From Setaria digitata (Eukaryota; Nematoda; Chromadorea; Rhabditida; Setariidae), in contig RCAB01000105.1 in the NCBI GenBank assembly GCA_003640385.1, positions 62,001 to 126,000 of the forward strand: DNA of 64,000 nucleotides, given 5' to 3'. The notes beneath the pieces were generated by a model. The model did no database searches. It was not told the DNA's origin and was given only the letters and a program-made list of their open reading frames with translations. Shown piece after piece: positions 1 through 12,839 of the stretch. Positions within the stretch are counted from its first letter, which is position 1; each line of letters opens with the position of its first letter. Both the position numbers and the translations under genes were made by a program.

Positions 1-1704
1 AGTTTTTTGCAAAAAAGTCCGCTAAAGTGAAAGATAAGAAAAAAAAGGTAAAGCTGAGTGTCGATGAGGTTGGGCAGGTACTTGAAAGAAAAGCGAAGCG
101 ACAGGTTGGTTGTCTGATTTTTTTTTTTCTTTTTTTTTCTTTTTGCAACACATTCAAACATTGTGAACGGGTACGAAAACAAGTAACGGAGAGAGAAAGG
201 AATTACTTATTGCTTATGCGGTAAGTTTTTTTTTTGTTAAAGATTGAGAAAAGAGAAGAATAAAATTATATGTCCAAGATGATCTATTTAATATTCGATC
301 CTCATCCGTGTAATCATGCTTTGTTAGGAAGAACGCGATCGTGAAGATGAAGAAGAGGAGCGGCGTGCCCAGGATGATGCTGCCTTTTTTGACAAACGTC
401 CGGAAGATTCTGAATGGCTTGAATATAAAGATACAAATAAGTTCGCTTGTTTTCTTCTTTTTTTAATGTTTTTTATCTATATTTGAATTTGAACGATTTC
501 AGACAAGTTTCTGTAAGTGTCGGCATATTTCCCGGAGGAATATTTGATTCACTTTCATTTTGCAATTTAGATGCTTAAACTTTCTCTTTAAAAGAAAATC
601 CGATAATTGAGATTACATTTCGTTATTGGTGATTTAAAAGTTTTATATTTCTGCTGTGGTTGAAATTTGAGCTTCTTACAGAGAAATTGCGCTCGAAGAA
701 CTTGGAATTCGTGATATGAATCTTACTGAACAGGCTGAGGAAGCTTTGGAAGACGAAAAAGCTGCTACCAATGAAGCCCCGAAAACTTGGAGCACTGCGG
801 AGGTTTGTTGGTTCTCGAACTATAATTTTGTTTTCGTCTTTCGGTTAATATTTTTTATCTCCGTCTCACACTGCATATCCGTGTTATGAACAGAACGTTT
901 TCAGATCTTATTGTTTGCTGTAATTGTTCACTGGAATTCTTGCCTAATAGAAAATATGAGATGGAATGCTATAGTAAGGCAGATGTCTACTATTTATTTA
1001 AGAAAAATGCTACTTTTATTGTAGAAAAAGGAATCTGAGGAAGTTGTTCTACCAGTGCCTAAAAAACAAACGACGGGTGTTTGGAAACCTCGTTGTCTAA
1101 TGCAAAATATTGCACGAGCTGGTGCGGTACCAAATATTAATGACCAGGAAGTATTCCCGACTTTTGAAGCTGCCGAAAAAATTGAGAAATTGAAAAAGGA
1201 TGATGAAAAGAAGAGGTTGTTTTATGGCGGACTCTTTTATTGTTATTTTTGTGATATCGTCCCATTATACCGATTTTTTTATATAACGATACGTTTGTTG
1301 TCTAATTTCAGACGCAATGATGGATTCACAACAGTAACATTTGACAGGGACTCATCAAGCGTATGGACGAGTAGGGGAACTTCCAACAATACATGGCACC
1401 GTGCTGGTGGTGGTGTGTCGTCAACGAACGCCGATCGTACTGCCCTACTTTCAACTGTTAGACAAGTTAGTATTTTACTTCTTTTTTTTGAATGATCGTG
1501 GGAGCTTGAGTCGTAATTTTTGTGCATGAGCGTGTCATATTTAGATAATCCTATAGGAGATATGTGGCGAATTTTCAGGTGACATCAGGTGGAGCACCAA
1601 ATCCAGTACCTCCGCCACAACCACTTCAAACGAAGAATCCTAATGCTTACGTTCCCCCTTCACGACGACGTGCACAAGCGAATGCTACCAAAGAAATGTT
1701 GTGA
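1..1704 (+). CDS. CDV3: CDV3-like protein, 3' part (5' end outside window)
   Basis: Six exons are visible: 3-104 (entering from outside), 328-440, 682-802, 1025-1215, 1312-1465 and 1579-1704 (stop TGA). Phases agree at every junction. The first exon encodes FFAKKSAKVKDKKKK, which resembles the FFAKR-DKKKKK start of vertebrate CDV3. A later segment, GVWKPR followed by DQEVFPTFEAAEKIEK, has the same order and spacing as the GVYRPP and DTQFPSLQ region of CDV3. The protein is acidic and lysine-rich and ends in a proline-rich tail (NAYVPPSRRR). CDV3 is a widely conserved cytoplasmic protein of unclear biochemical role, so no function is inferred. Exon 1 has two in-frame donors (cag|gtactt at 78 and cag|gttggt at 105), so a variant shorter by nine residues is possible. 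The start codon is not in the window. Family assignment rests on motif resemblance only. Confidence 0.72.
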
Positions 1705-3448
1705 AAACAGGCCTTGCCAGAAGTGGACAGTTTTGTTGTTCAGGAGACTTGATTCGTAGTTATTTCCTGCATCCTTTAAAAGCAGATCTTCTTTTAATTT
1801 CGAAAATTGTGAAAAGCAAAACTTCTGAACAGTGTTAAAAATCTTAAAGATAATACCAATAATCGATATATTTTTTTAAAATCTATACCGTAAGATTGGT
1901 TGGCCGTATTGCTAGTCCCGCTGGATTTGTGGCAAAGAATTGCTAAGTTAGTGCGGCTTTGGATTATTTATAATTATTTTAATGAAATCGTATGTATTTG
2001 TTGTCATTTACTCCGTCTTTTTTTTTTTTTTACTTTACAAAACATTGAAATTGTGCTCTTTTCTTTGTTACGAGGTATTTATCTGTTGTTTCTTCTTGTG
2101 CTTTTTACAAGCTTCTTTTACTTTATGTGAACGATGGCACTAGTTTTAAGTACATCACGTGTTCCTAGTAGGTTTTTGCCATACTTTTGCGTAAGGTGTT
2201 TCTTTATTTTCTTTTTTGGATAACGAGTAGTTTGTTAAAGAAAGTTGATTTACTTCGATAATTTTTGTTTTTCAGCAGCTTTCTCTTTATTAGTACAGAA
2301 GAGTTAAGAAAGGATTGCCGATGCTAACAAGTTATTCTGTGTAATTTTTTTTATTTTTTTAGATATCAATGTCCCCTCTGTCATATAATCAGGAGTGTCT
2401 GAGCGTTCTGTGCTGCGATTACTTTGGTAGTGGTTGAAGTGCTAGTAGCATAGTCGTATGTTGAGCACCATTATACAGTTTCTGGGAGTTACAGTGTACT
2501 GTGTACTCGAATATTGTCATTCTGGTTTTAAGTTTCAATTTTAAACTGGAAATTTATTCTCGGAAAATCTCACATAATTATAATATTAGTAAGATTTCCA
2601 AGGAGCTGGACTTTGGGCCAGCTTCATATCAATCTTGTGTGTTGTGGGCACATTCCTGATTTTTTATTTTTCCGTGCACAACTTGAGCAATGTTTTCGCA
2701 GGACTGTTTATTTATTTTGGGTTATTCTTTTTGCTTTTTTTATCAAGGAAATGAAATAAGGACTTTTGTATCGTTGCACATTTTGCTGATTTTGTTCTTT
2801 CATTTACCTTTCCACAGGTGACTGCTTGTATCTTAGTTGATATGGAATATACGCATATATAAGGTAGTAGGTCTTGTTCTTATTTCTTCTAATTTGTTGG
2901 GTTTATTTGATGGCTGGATGGGTCTTTTTTTTTTTTTGCAAGTGATATTTCTATCATGCTGAAATTCACTGCGTTACAAGGGATTCGTCGAAGTGAGGGT
3001 TGTAATGTTTTGTGTTTTTCTTAAATACATTAAAGGGCCGAAGCAACAACGGCATTACAGTGTAATGAAATAACAGAAAGTTTAAATAATATGCAAAATT
3101 GTTGTAACGGATAAAACTAGATTGTTTTCGCCGTGCAGTATGGTTTCGATAGACTGGAAATGTGTCGCATGCATTGGAGGTATTTTGAGAGGATGAAAGT
3201 CTGAATAGTGGTTTAGGGGAATGGCGTTGTTAGGTGGGATTTGTCAGGTAGTGAGGGTGAGAACTTGATTGGTTTACTCAGCTTTTTCGAGGTTATCACA
3301 ATCTCGTGAAGTTTCTGGTATCAAGTAGGGAAGTGGAATGAGAATCCATAGTCCAACGAAACAACGTTTCCGTTCGTTATAGTTACTATTGGTTTATACA
3401 GGATAACATACTCTGAAATGGTGCATTTCGTTAAAATGGCATACTAAA
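1705..3448. other. 3' UTR and intergenic spacer, no gene seen
   Basis: This AT-rich spacer with several T runs lies between the CDV3-like gene and MRPS10. The only long open frame (1900-2130) is low-complexity Phe/Leu translation of T tracts and has no splice context. The 1.7-kb distance argues against an operon. Confidence 0.6.
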
Positions 3449-4665
3449 ATGCTTGGACAAATTTCTTCAGTGCTACGAAGACCCTCGAATCTGTACCGTT
3501 CATCTCCTTGTATTGCTTCAACTTTTCGATTTTATATGGATGTAGCATCACCTTTGACGTTAGTTTCGTTTATTTTATACTTTTGATTGTAGAAGTTTTG
3601 TCTACCTTCTAGCAGATATCTTTCATCCGGTCCAAAAGGCATTTTTTTAGAAACACTCTAACGCTATATAAATGCCGACTTTTTTCTAGCTACTTGTGCA
3701 GTAAGCGTTTAATGTCTTTCTATTGTTTGGTACTTAAATTTCAGGTCATCTTTTGAACAAAATTCAGCACCTGAGTTGGATCGGTTGTTTAAACGTATCG
3801 AATTAGAATACAGAGGCCATGATAAGATGGTGTTGAAATCATACACCACATTTTTAAAGGTAAGATTATTTTGCAGCAAATTGTTGCAGTTAAGATGTTC
3901 ATGTAAATACATTAAGACTCATAAGATCTAATAATGAGTAGAAGTAAGTCAGATCAAAACTAATGTAAATGCTGAGACGTGTTCAGATTAAAACAAATCA
4001 AGTATCTGAAAATTAGTGAAAGATGTAAACTAGAATGAAAACATTTAGAGCGGAAACGTCAAATTCTCGTTAATAATAAACGCAATATCTCGAATAATAT
4101 GTGCATATTTTAAACATGTGTTTTTAAATTGTCTGTGATTACTTTTCGCAGATAGATGAGAGTTTGTTGTAACAAGACGGTAAGGTTTAATTTTGTGAAG
4201 AACTTTTTTCAGGCCGTTTGTGACCATCTGGAAATAGACGTAGTTTCTATAAAGGTGTTTCCGTATGTATGGTGGATCCAAAATGCTCTGAGAGCTAAAT
4301 TTGCAAAAAAGAAGAATCAGCTTCATTACGAAACAAGAACACATATTCGTCAGTTTACAATCCAGAATGTCACGGGTAGTACGGCGAGTACATTTCTGGA
4401 ATACATTCAGCGAAATATACCGGAAGGAGTTGCAATGAAAGTTAGCTATGATGAAATCGCGATGTTACCGGAAAGTATTCAGACGAAAATGAAGCTTCTA
4501 CAATTAAATGATGAAAAAACACCACCACTGATGAGTGAGAAGGAAAAATTTATTGTTGAAAATCTGCTTAGCGAAGGAAGTACTAGCAAAGTACCAGTTC
4601 CGGCTGAAAAGACCTTGTTATCAGATGATGCTTCAAATACTTCTGAAGCAAAAACCAATCGGTAA
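3449..4665 (+). CDS. MRPS10: Mitochondrial small-subunit ribosomal protein S10 (uS10m)
   Basis: Three exons: 3449-3558 (ATG, donor gac|gttagt), 3745-3859, and 4213-4665 (TAA). They join in frame to about 225 residues. The N-terminus (MLGQISSVLRRPSNLYRSS) is basic, Ser-rich and free of acidic residues, as expected for a mitochondrial targeting peptide. The middle carries RGHDKMVLKSY, like GHDKAVLDSY of human MRPS10. The C-terminal half carries the family signature TGSTASTFLEYIQRNIPEG, nearly identical to human TGSTADVYLEYIQRNLPEG. The protein is a component of the 28S mitochondrial ribosomal subunit and acts in mitochondrial translation. The start was chosen because it gives a targeting peptide and the only phase-compatible first exon. 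An AATAAA lies 17 nt after the stop (4682-4687). The C-terminal tail after the S10 fold is acidic and divergent. Confidence 0.95.
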
Positions 4666-5694
4666 CTGCTACTTTATCCGGAATAAAGTAGCTTTATTGC
4701 TGACCATTTATTTTCTAGAAAAAGATATTTTCGCTTCGGTTCAAGTTCGTGGCTTAAAAACTTTTCCTCGCATTTGAAAGCGCCTTTGCTGTGAACTTGC
4801 TCCACAAAAACAATGTTTTCAGTTAAAGAAAAGTCCCAGAAAATTTAACGCTTACGATATCTGAAGCTGTCTATGGTAGGTCAGATTACTGAATGAAAGC
4901 GTGATCAGGTTATCTAATCTCCATTTCGTTTAACTATGATTCTTCACAATATGAATACATGCTAGCCGTTCTTCCATCCTATCCGTTATTGTATGGTTGG
5001 CTTATAAAGCCAACTTCTTGTGCGTAGTGTATAAAAATTCTGACATAAAAAATGGCCAAAGCAACCATGCTGAATTCGCTTCATGACTGTTTGTTATTTC
5101 TTTTCTTTAATTTCAAGTGGTAAAAATGTATATCACAAACATTATGTATGATTCGCAGGTCATTCCAACACTGACACCTTTACCTGAAAAAGATTCCTTT
5201 ACAACGTGCGAACTTTTTACGTACAAGCGTTTACTTCGGCGTCATGTATCATTCAGGCAGATATTGTCAGATTTGCTGAGAGTTTAAATTTTGGGTAGAG
5301 ATTGTTGTTGTCTGTAATGACAAGTCACCTGGCGTATGATAAAAGTCTTGAATTTGGGTGTCTCTAGGTTCCAGGTTCGAATGATAACTGAAATTCTAAA
5401 TTCTAGCGCAGTTAAGTGTAAGACTTGGGTTGCTGTGACGGGGGAAGTGACTTCCCACTTCCGACAGTTTACACTGAATTATTGTTTTATTGATAATTTT
5501 TAGGCCTTAAACCCTCAATTCTCAGTCCACCTATACAATCAGTGCTCGCGAATATTTATTCACAAGCTTTCTACAGTATTTCACGAAAAGGGGTAGCATT
5601 GGCTTGGTTAAGTAATTCCGACCATATTCATTTAAATGTCAGGAAATTCTTAGCAAATTGAGAATCTGTTTTTTTTATTCTTATTTTTTAAACT
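4666..5694. other. Convergent intergenic spacer, no gene seen
   Basis: This stretch separates the converging 3' ends of MRPS10 and the GGACT gene and probably holds both 3' UTRs. A minus-strand AATAAA at 5679-5674 is 16 nt beyond the GGACT stop. No supported ORF or repeat is seen. Confidence 0.6.
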
Positions 5695-6725
5695 TTAAAG
5701 AATTTTAGACCTTTCAATATATGGTCGATTATGTGATCCATTCGAATTATACGTTTCCAAGTAATCTGTAGAAGTTTGAAGCAAACTTGGTGTCCATTTG
5801 GGTAACATATACATCCATGCTGTTACAATATTACCATTACCGTTCATTTCAACCTGATGCCATTTTTCTCCGTCATTGTGCAAGGATTCAAGAAACATTA
5901 CATGAAGGTGGGTAAGGGTAAACAAACCTACTTGTTGTAATTTTCTTTTGTAGAAAGTGGGATGTCCTTCGAATTCATCAAGTGCTCTTAATTTTTCCTC
6001 ATCAACTTCATATAATTCACCTTTTATACGCTGTAAAACATTTTTTTTTTTGCATTTTACTCAATATATTAGCAGACTTATTTCAATTCCAATTAAGGCA
6101 GTTTAATATACGCATTTATCGTAATTTCTTAAATTTTTCTTTTGGTAAATTGATTTTGCTCTAGCTTTCAAAAAAATTAAGTATAATGTGGGAATGACGT
6201 GAATCTCAGGTAATTCTCCGTGCTGTAGGTTGTAAAAATTATCCAATGGTTTCTTTTTTTTATCCCACATCTTCAAGAAGTAACCGTAAAAGTTATAGTA
6301 TGTCCAGCACAGTGACTTATATATGAAGTTAATACAGGTTCTCATTTACAGTTCCAGCTTAAATTTTCATTTTAAAAATTTAATTCATTTTTAATTTCCT
6401 CCTCTACCATTCTTCTCCACAAAAAGAATCTAGAACCGATCTAATCTAATTCAATTCATTAAAACTTTTTCCTCGTTGAACAAATGATCTGGACCACCTG
6501 AAAACTTACGTGTCCTGTTCCGGGTTTGTCCAAACAAAACGGTATATTGGATTCGGAAGCGATAATGAGAGGGTATGCACTAACAGTTTTACCGGTTCCA
6601 ACAAACTTTTGTATTCCGGTCGCCGGATCTGTCATAATTGATGCATTCGGCTCGCCGCGTTTTAGTGTCCCATAAACAAATACCAAAGCGGTCCGGATAA
6701 TTTTTGCTTTTACGCTGTTTGACAT
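5695..6725 (-). CDS. GGACT: Gamma-glutamylaminecyclotransferase (GGACT/AIG2-like)
   Basis: Minus-strand exons: 6725-6510 (ATG), 6030-5932 and 5853-5695 (TAA). They give about 157 residues, against about 153 in human GGACT. The substrate-binding YGTL motif is at residues 18-21 (VFVYGTLKRGEPN). The catalytic glutamate is in DEFEGHP at about E93, which corresponds to human E82 with a constant offset of 11. NIPFCLDKPGTGH and GELYEVDEEKL match the human order (NIPW...LPGSG, GEVYAVDE). The enzyme converts gamma-glutamylamines, such as those from transglutaminase cross-links, into free amines and 5-oxoproline in the cytosol. Intron 2 (5931-5854) is 78 nt, a multiple of three, and has no stop. Its retention would add 26 residues before VEMNGNGN; the spliced form fits the family length better. 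The first donor is a strong gtaagt. Confidence 0.93.
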
Positions 6726-8579
6726 CTAAATTTCGAGATACTTTTTTATTTAAATGGCTGGACAAAAATTAAATTTTGGCTGAAATTAACCCCGGGAAAT
6801 TTTGCAAATGTTAGGATAAGTGTTGAAAAAACAATTATATGCAAAATCAAAATTAACTAAAACTAGCTTTCCGAGGTTGACGATAGTGGTGGCGTCCTAG
6901 CTCATTTGTCTTCCGGAATGGAAATTCAGGAACTGAAACACCACACCTACAATCTCTTTTCCGACATGAAAGGTAATAGATACGATGAACCAGAAATTCA
7001 GGGAGTGAAATTCCGGTTCGGCCCCTTTCATTACTCTTTAAAACAATGACGAACAGGATTGGAGGGGGGGGGGGTAGAAAATGGAGCGGAAGTTTATGAT
7101 TCTACGATTGACCTGTTCGGGGCTTTTGTTGTTTTTATTGAAATTAACTTAGCACAGGTCACTCTTTCGATCCCCTATTTCTAAATTGGATCCGGAAAAC
7201 TGTTCCGTTATCTAGAGAAACAAACTACTTCTGTGACTGGAAATTGAATTTAACAATGAAATTTATTTAAAGCATTGTAATAAAATACATATTGTTTAGG
7301 GATAAATTCATTTATGGTTTTAGAAGGAAAAAAACAAAAAACGAAATAGCATAAGAAAGGGAAAATTTAAGAAAAAGATGAAAATTAAAAAAATATATGT
7401 GATATTGTGAGAGTCATACAAGCAGATTGTTATAACAGATTGAACATGTTGGAGTGTCCATTTTGATGACCACACTGTCCCTATGCTACTGGATCAATGG
7501 ACGCTGACCGGTTCTTTGTTCGTTGTGGTCATTCCTTTTGGAAGTAGTATTTCCCGAGATTTCCGGGAGATATTATTTCCTCCCGAACTTTTGTTGTTCC
7601 TTTTCTTTTTATCCCGAGGACATTTTCATTTGCATTTCTATTTTCCCCAAATGAAATCTTAAGAATATTTCGAACTATGGGTTTCCAGTGTAAGTTTGAA
7701 TGAATTCATGTGACATTTTATATTGAAATTATTTGTGTATGGATTGATACTGGAATTGATTACTAATATGAATAACACATAAACTGATCAATGCGAAGTA
7801 CAAATGTAATATGCACTGAAAGTAATATGAATTTATGGCATGATTTAGGGGAAGAATTGGACGTGGTTTCTTTTTCGTTTTTAAATTTCGTCAAAATAAG
7901 TAGTCCTAATATCGACACTGTTGAAACTGGCTTAAGGAAATTGCCAGCAGAAAATAGTTGTTCAGATTGACGATTTAATTAGCATTCACTCTATGTCTTA
8001 TCTGTGATTTGCAAAATCTTTGCTCCCTCTACTGATATAAATGCATATTCTAATTCTCGCGGAATATATTAGATGAACCGATTTAGCCATTATTTTCGTA
8101 ATTGTTTGTCTGTTTGCTGATATTTTTCTTAACATCATTTGCCTAAATCAAACCTGACATGTTTGACCAAATTTTAATTAATTTTCTAATTACTTGAAGT
8201 AATTGCTTGTTTTTTGTTTGCATAAAGCATGTTGCAGGTAAAAAAAAAAGTTTTTTTTGACTTGAATTAAATCCTTGAAATTACTTGAATTATCCTCCTA
8301 AAGAATTTATAATGGGAATAAGTAAGATAGAAGAAATCTGTGTAATAGATTTATATGACAGTCCTTTCAAATTCACAAAAAAAAAAATCATGAAGTGTAA
8401 AGCATGTGATTTATTCTATTGACAGGTTTGTTTATTGTCCGTATTTCTTAGATTTTTTACAAATTCATTTATTAGGAGGATAATGATAGCATTAATGTCA
8501 AGATATCGGTGATAATTCTTTGTCGTTATTCTGTATAACAGAATTATCATATTATTACCAATACGCTATCATTACAGAT
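6726..8579. other. Intergenic spacer, no supported gene
   Basis: This is the shared upstream region of the divergent GGACT gene and the unrecognised gene starting at 8580. A slightly GC-richer patch at about 6880-7030 contains a short similar pair (ggaaattcaggaactgaaa and agaaattcagggagtgaaa). One frame is open across it, but no homology is recognisable. The rest is AT-rich with nothing supportable. Confidence 0.5.
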
Positions 8580-11500
8580 ATGAGAGGTAGTTATAACGAT
8601 GGTGGTAGTAGTGATAATAGTGATCCAGATGAACGCTCACCGTCTCAAGTGAAATCTGAAATTATAGCTCAAAAAATGCTCAAGAAATTGTTGGTTAACC
8701 GTTCCTTCCAGAAATATCTTGTCGATAGTACGGTAAAGAAAATATTAAATGATCCAGACCCGACTGGTACTACTACTACTAATAATAATAATAATGGACA
8801 AAAATTTACCGCACAAAAATTTGGATTTAATTCACCAACAAGTACTTATCGATGTGCTGTTATCTATGAAAAGATCGATTTATTGATATGCCATTTGAAA
8901 CTTATCACAGAATCATTTATTAAAAGTTGTAAGTAAATATTGCATTATCAGTCATAATTATAATGATAAATATAATTAAGACACAGAATTCATATTTCAT
9001 ATCCTATTTTAATTATCACAAAGTGAAATTTTATGAGAAATGCCATTCATTTAATATTGTATCTTATCACAGGCAACTGCTGCGTTAAAATTCCTTTTTT
9101 TTTTTTCTCCTATCGATCATTTATAATCATTATAATCAACTGCATCCACTTCATATTACCTACCTACCTTTCTCTTTTTTCCCTACGAATAGATGGAAAA
9201 TGAGGAAGTCAGTGAAGGAATGAAATGTGGATGAAACATAACCATTTAAAGATAGTACCACGTGATGCAGGATGCAGGTAACGCCTATCATACCAGTCTG
9301 TTATCATTTATTATCATTCTTATCTTGTTTCTTATTCCAGCAAATCTAGCATTCTGCGATATTGGTGCCAATGTAAATCGTGATGCTGCTTTGCTCTTTT
9401 CCGTCCGACTACAATTAGAACAGTTCCTGAATTGCAATCAGTTTCAGTTGTTACGTTTTGAACAATTTATCCGACGTCTTTACACTTTGCTACGTTGTTT
9501 TGCTACTAGAATTTCAACGTTAGTTATTATGAAAGAAGTTTTCTTTTTTTTTTTCCAGTTGGCATTATATTTATCATAATTGGTAATTATTTTCATTTGA
9601 TGTTACTCAATAGTCATTATAGTATTTTTATGTTTAATTGTTTTAAGTGATAAAAAAAAAAATCAATTTCACGTTAGGATTGTCACCATTTTCACAGATG
9701 AAATGATTAATTATTGGTTACCAATTTTTATTTTAGAATTATCAGTATTAATCAATTTATAATGATTCGTATACTGTATAATTTAAAAGGAAAAGTACAA
9801 ACGTTATTATTGAAGGTGAAAAAGATTAATCAATATTTATTATTAAAAACAATCATTAGAAAAAATCGTAATGGTAGTTTTTGTAATGTATCGTTAAAAA
9901 GAGCAACTAATTAATCAGTTAAATCGATGTTTTTTACAAAAATTAAGTTTTCAAATTTTTTTTTATTTTTAGTCCATTTCAAATTGCCAATTGTGCATTC
10001 TTCGCTAGTTGTTTATGCGATTTGTTGTATCGTTTTGAGGAATTTTGTTCGATACACGAAAAGAATTATGCGATAAAATTTAAACAACTTCATAAAGCAA
10101 TTAGTATCTTCCATGATATTGTCGTACGACGTTTAAATGAGGTTTCCACATCATTTTAATGAATAAAACGTGAACAACCTATATCTCTTACGAAACTCAG
10201 TACCATAAATTTCGTTTTATTCTTTCCTTTTAGTAACAAAAGCAGTAATACATTACTTTAAACGATTAGTACTGTATGAAAATGATATCATCTGTAGATT
10301 ACATTTTTTTATTAAATTTTTGATTTTTTTTTTTCGATGTTTCAGCAAAAATTGACCAGAATATTTTGCCATTAAATTACAATAAAAAAAATGATATTGT
10401 ACTCTAGCGTATATTGTTCTGTTTTAATTTTTAGTATTTCAATTTAGAATGTTGATTTCAACAATTTTTTTTTTCGCCAAAAAAATCGGACCACGCTATT
10501 TTTTAATTAAAATTCTTTTTAATTTTATTTTTATTTTACAGATGGTTACAGCAAGAATCAAAGAAGAATCGACAACGAAAAAAGTAGCAAAACTAAAAAC
10601 CTGTGAAATTAGTCCATTACAATACACTCCACATAGGCCAAAATCTGCAGCGACTTTTCATGAAGTTGAAAAAACACTACGTAGTCCAGGATATTTATTA
10701 CCGCACGAACTTCGTGTACGTTATTTTTTGAAGTATAAGTGTAACGATAATCTGTTACGTACGTGATAGGTTTCAATTTCTCTATGAACCATTCCGTAAC
10801 GTCAAGGGATGATTTTCCATTTCAGTTACATTCGTGTTCAAATGTAGCATAAAAACGTGTAGGATAACGCAGTATATTTCATTCGACTATTTTCATGCAG
10901 CACACAAACTTGTAAGGTAACGTGCAATTACATAAGTTGCTTATATCTCGATAAAAACATTTTGCAAATATTGCTTAGTGATTTTTAAAATATTTTAATC
11001 TTTTTCTAGGTAAGACGTCGTTCGATGCTATCACGTCGAGCTACGGCATCATTTTCACCTGCAAAAGAAAGATTCTCCAAACACATGTCGCAGAAAAATA
11101 TTCAAGGCGAAGCAGTCCATCGGTGAATGAAACTTCCCCAATCATTTATTTGTTAAAGTTTTGAATTAGCATCAAGTTAAGTCTGAAATTCTGAGGAGTT
11201 GAGAAAAACATAAAACCAAACAGTGTGGTAAAGAGCCATTATTTATAGTTAGTGCAAAAAATTTGATTTTTTCCATTTCCAATTCATGAATATCAAATCT
11301 AAGAAGTACTTCCAGTGTTGAAAAATCAAGTCTCTCTAGTATTTATTTCTTTTTCTCAATGTAGGGATAATTATTGCATAGCAAATATCACAATGCTTTA
11401 TTTTAATTATTAAATTTCTCTCTATATTTTCATTTTAAATATTTTTAATTCATTTCTCTTTCAATCGTCGTAATAATTCCCTTCTTATCCGCTTTTTTTT

Positions 11501-11584
11501 TTTAGATTAGCTCGTGAACTAACCGAAGAAATGGTAAATGATTTAGCTACACGTGTCGATGATGTGATATTAATATCCAAATAA
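8580..11584 (+). CDS. Unrecognised 353-residue protein, six exons
   Basis: Exons 8580-8928, 9341-9518, 9973-10141, 10542-10715, 11010-11122 and 11506-11584 (TAA) join without a phase conflict. Introns start with gtaagt, gttagt, gtttcc, gtacgt and gtgaat. The ATG at 8580 follows cattacag directly, so this may be a trans-splice acceptor. An acidic Ser/Asp-rich start (GGSSDNSDPDERSPS) comes first. A helical segment follows (IIAQKMLKKLLVNRSFQKYL), then a Thr-Asn run coded by (act)n(aat)n at about 8763-8800. The middle is Cys/Phe/Leu-rich and probably helical. The tail is basic (VRRRSMLSRRATASFSPAK) and ends LARELTEEMVNDLATRV. There is no signal peptide or clear membrane span. I do not recognise the family. 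An AATAAA is at 11721-11726. Gene reality is well supported; function is unknown. Confidence 0.78.
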
Positions 11585-12839
11585 TAATTAATTATTATCG
11601 CTATCAGTTTAGTTTATTTTATAACATCAAACAAAATGAAATGAAAATTTTATGTGGAAAAAAAAAGTGTCAATGAAATATGTTCTACTGTTGTTTTCTT
11701 TTAACTTTTTTTTTTTGATAAAATAAAGCATAGTGAAAAAAATTCGTCTCCCTAAGGAAAAATGAAAATTTAATAACTTAATAGATGAGAGGTGAAAGGG
11801 AAAAAAACAGCAAGCTTATATTTTTGAAATATTTGATAAATTTTCGGAAAATTTTCACTACAAATAGATATTATGGCAGAATATAGTCAATTGTTTATTC
11901 TCAGTGACAAAATCTATTTGCATTCAGATGCGTATATATTTTGTTGAAGAGAGTATTTATTACTGAACTAATAGTATGTAGTATCAAAAGAGAATTTTTG
12001 GAGGTTAAAAAAAAAGGAAAAATTTATGCAAAATGTTTTCTTCATCTCTCTTCTTATCTTTAAAATATATCTATGAATTTAATTTACCTGTGTGTATATG
12101 TGACAGTCTTTCAATTGAATTATCCCCATTGTTATTCTTAGTTGAGCAATGCTGTCAAAGCTCTATCACTTTTGATGAAATGCTTATAAATAGATGAATG
12201 GAGCAAATGTTATCAATTACATAGACAGTCTCTTGATAAATGATTGATTTCTGATAAATATTGTTAGTTTTACAATCATTCCTGTGATTATGATACAAAT
12301 GATCTCCTTACGTTGTACGACTTTCTGCAATTTTTTAATTATTAAATTTGAAATTGCTGTATCTTGTAACTATAGAGATGTATTGTTGTTTAGATTTCTT
12401 AGTGATAAGAATATTAGATTTCTAACAATCCTAGGTTTTTTTTTTCAGGAATCTGACCAAATAATGTAAGTTATGGCTTAACTGAGGTTGAGTTAACAAG
12501 TAAATAAATGACTCATGAAATTGTATAAAAGTAAACAAAATTCAAAAAGATTATTGATGTTTATTATAAGTTAAAAACAGTACTATTTCGTCCTTATTCA
12601 TTATTTAATTTCTGTTTGTGTTTTTGTTTATTAAACATTTAATTAAATTTTGGGAGTAGACAAAAGACAAAACTTTTACGAATTAACGCAAATTTAAATT
12701 TGCTAACAAGATACACAGATTTGAGATTATTCGACAGAAATCCAGTATTTCATGGATGCAATTTAATGTTCGTAATAGTGCCGTCACTTTCCTGTACGAA
12801 ACAATTTCCTGACTATTGAACTAATAATGTGGAGAGTAA
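11585..12839. other. 3' UTR and spacer, nothing seen
   Basis: AT-rich DNA downstream of the unrecognised gene. Open frames here are short and low-complexity, and no splice-compatible exon was found. Confidence 0.5.
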
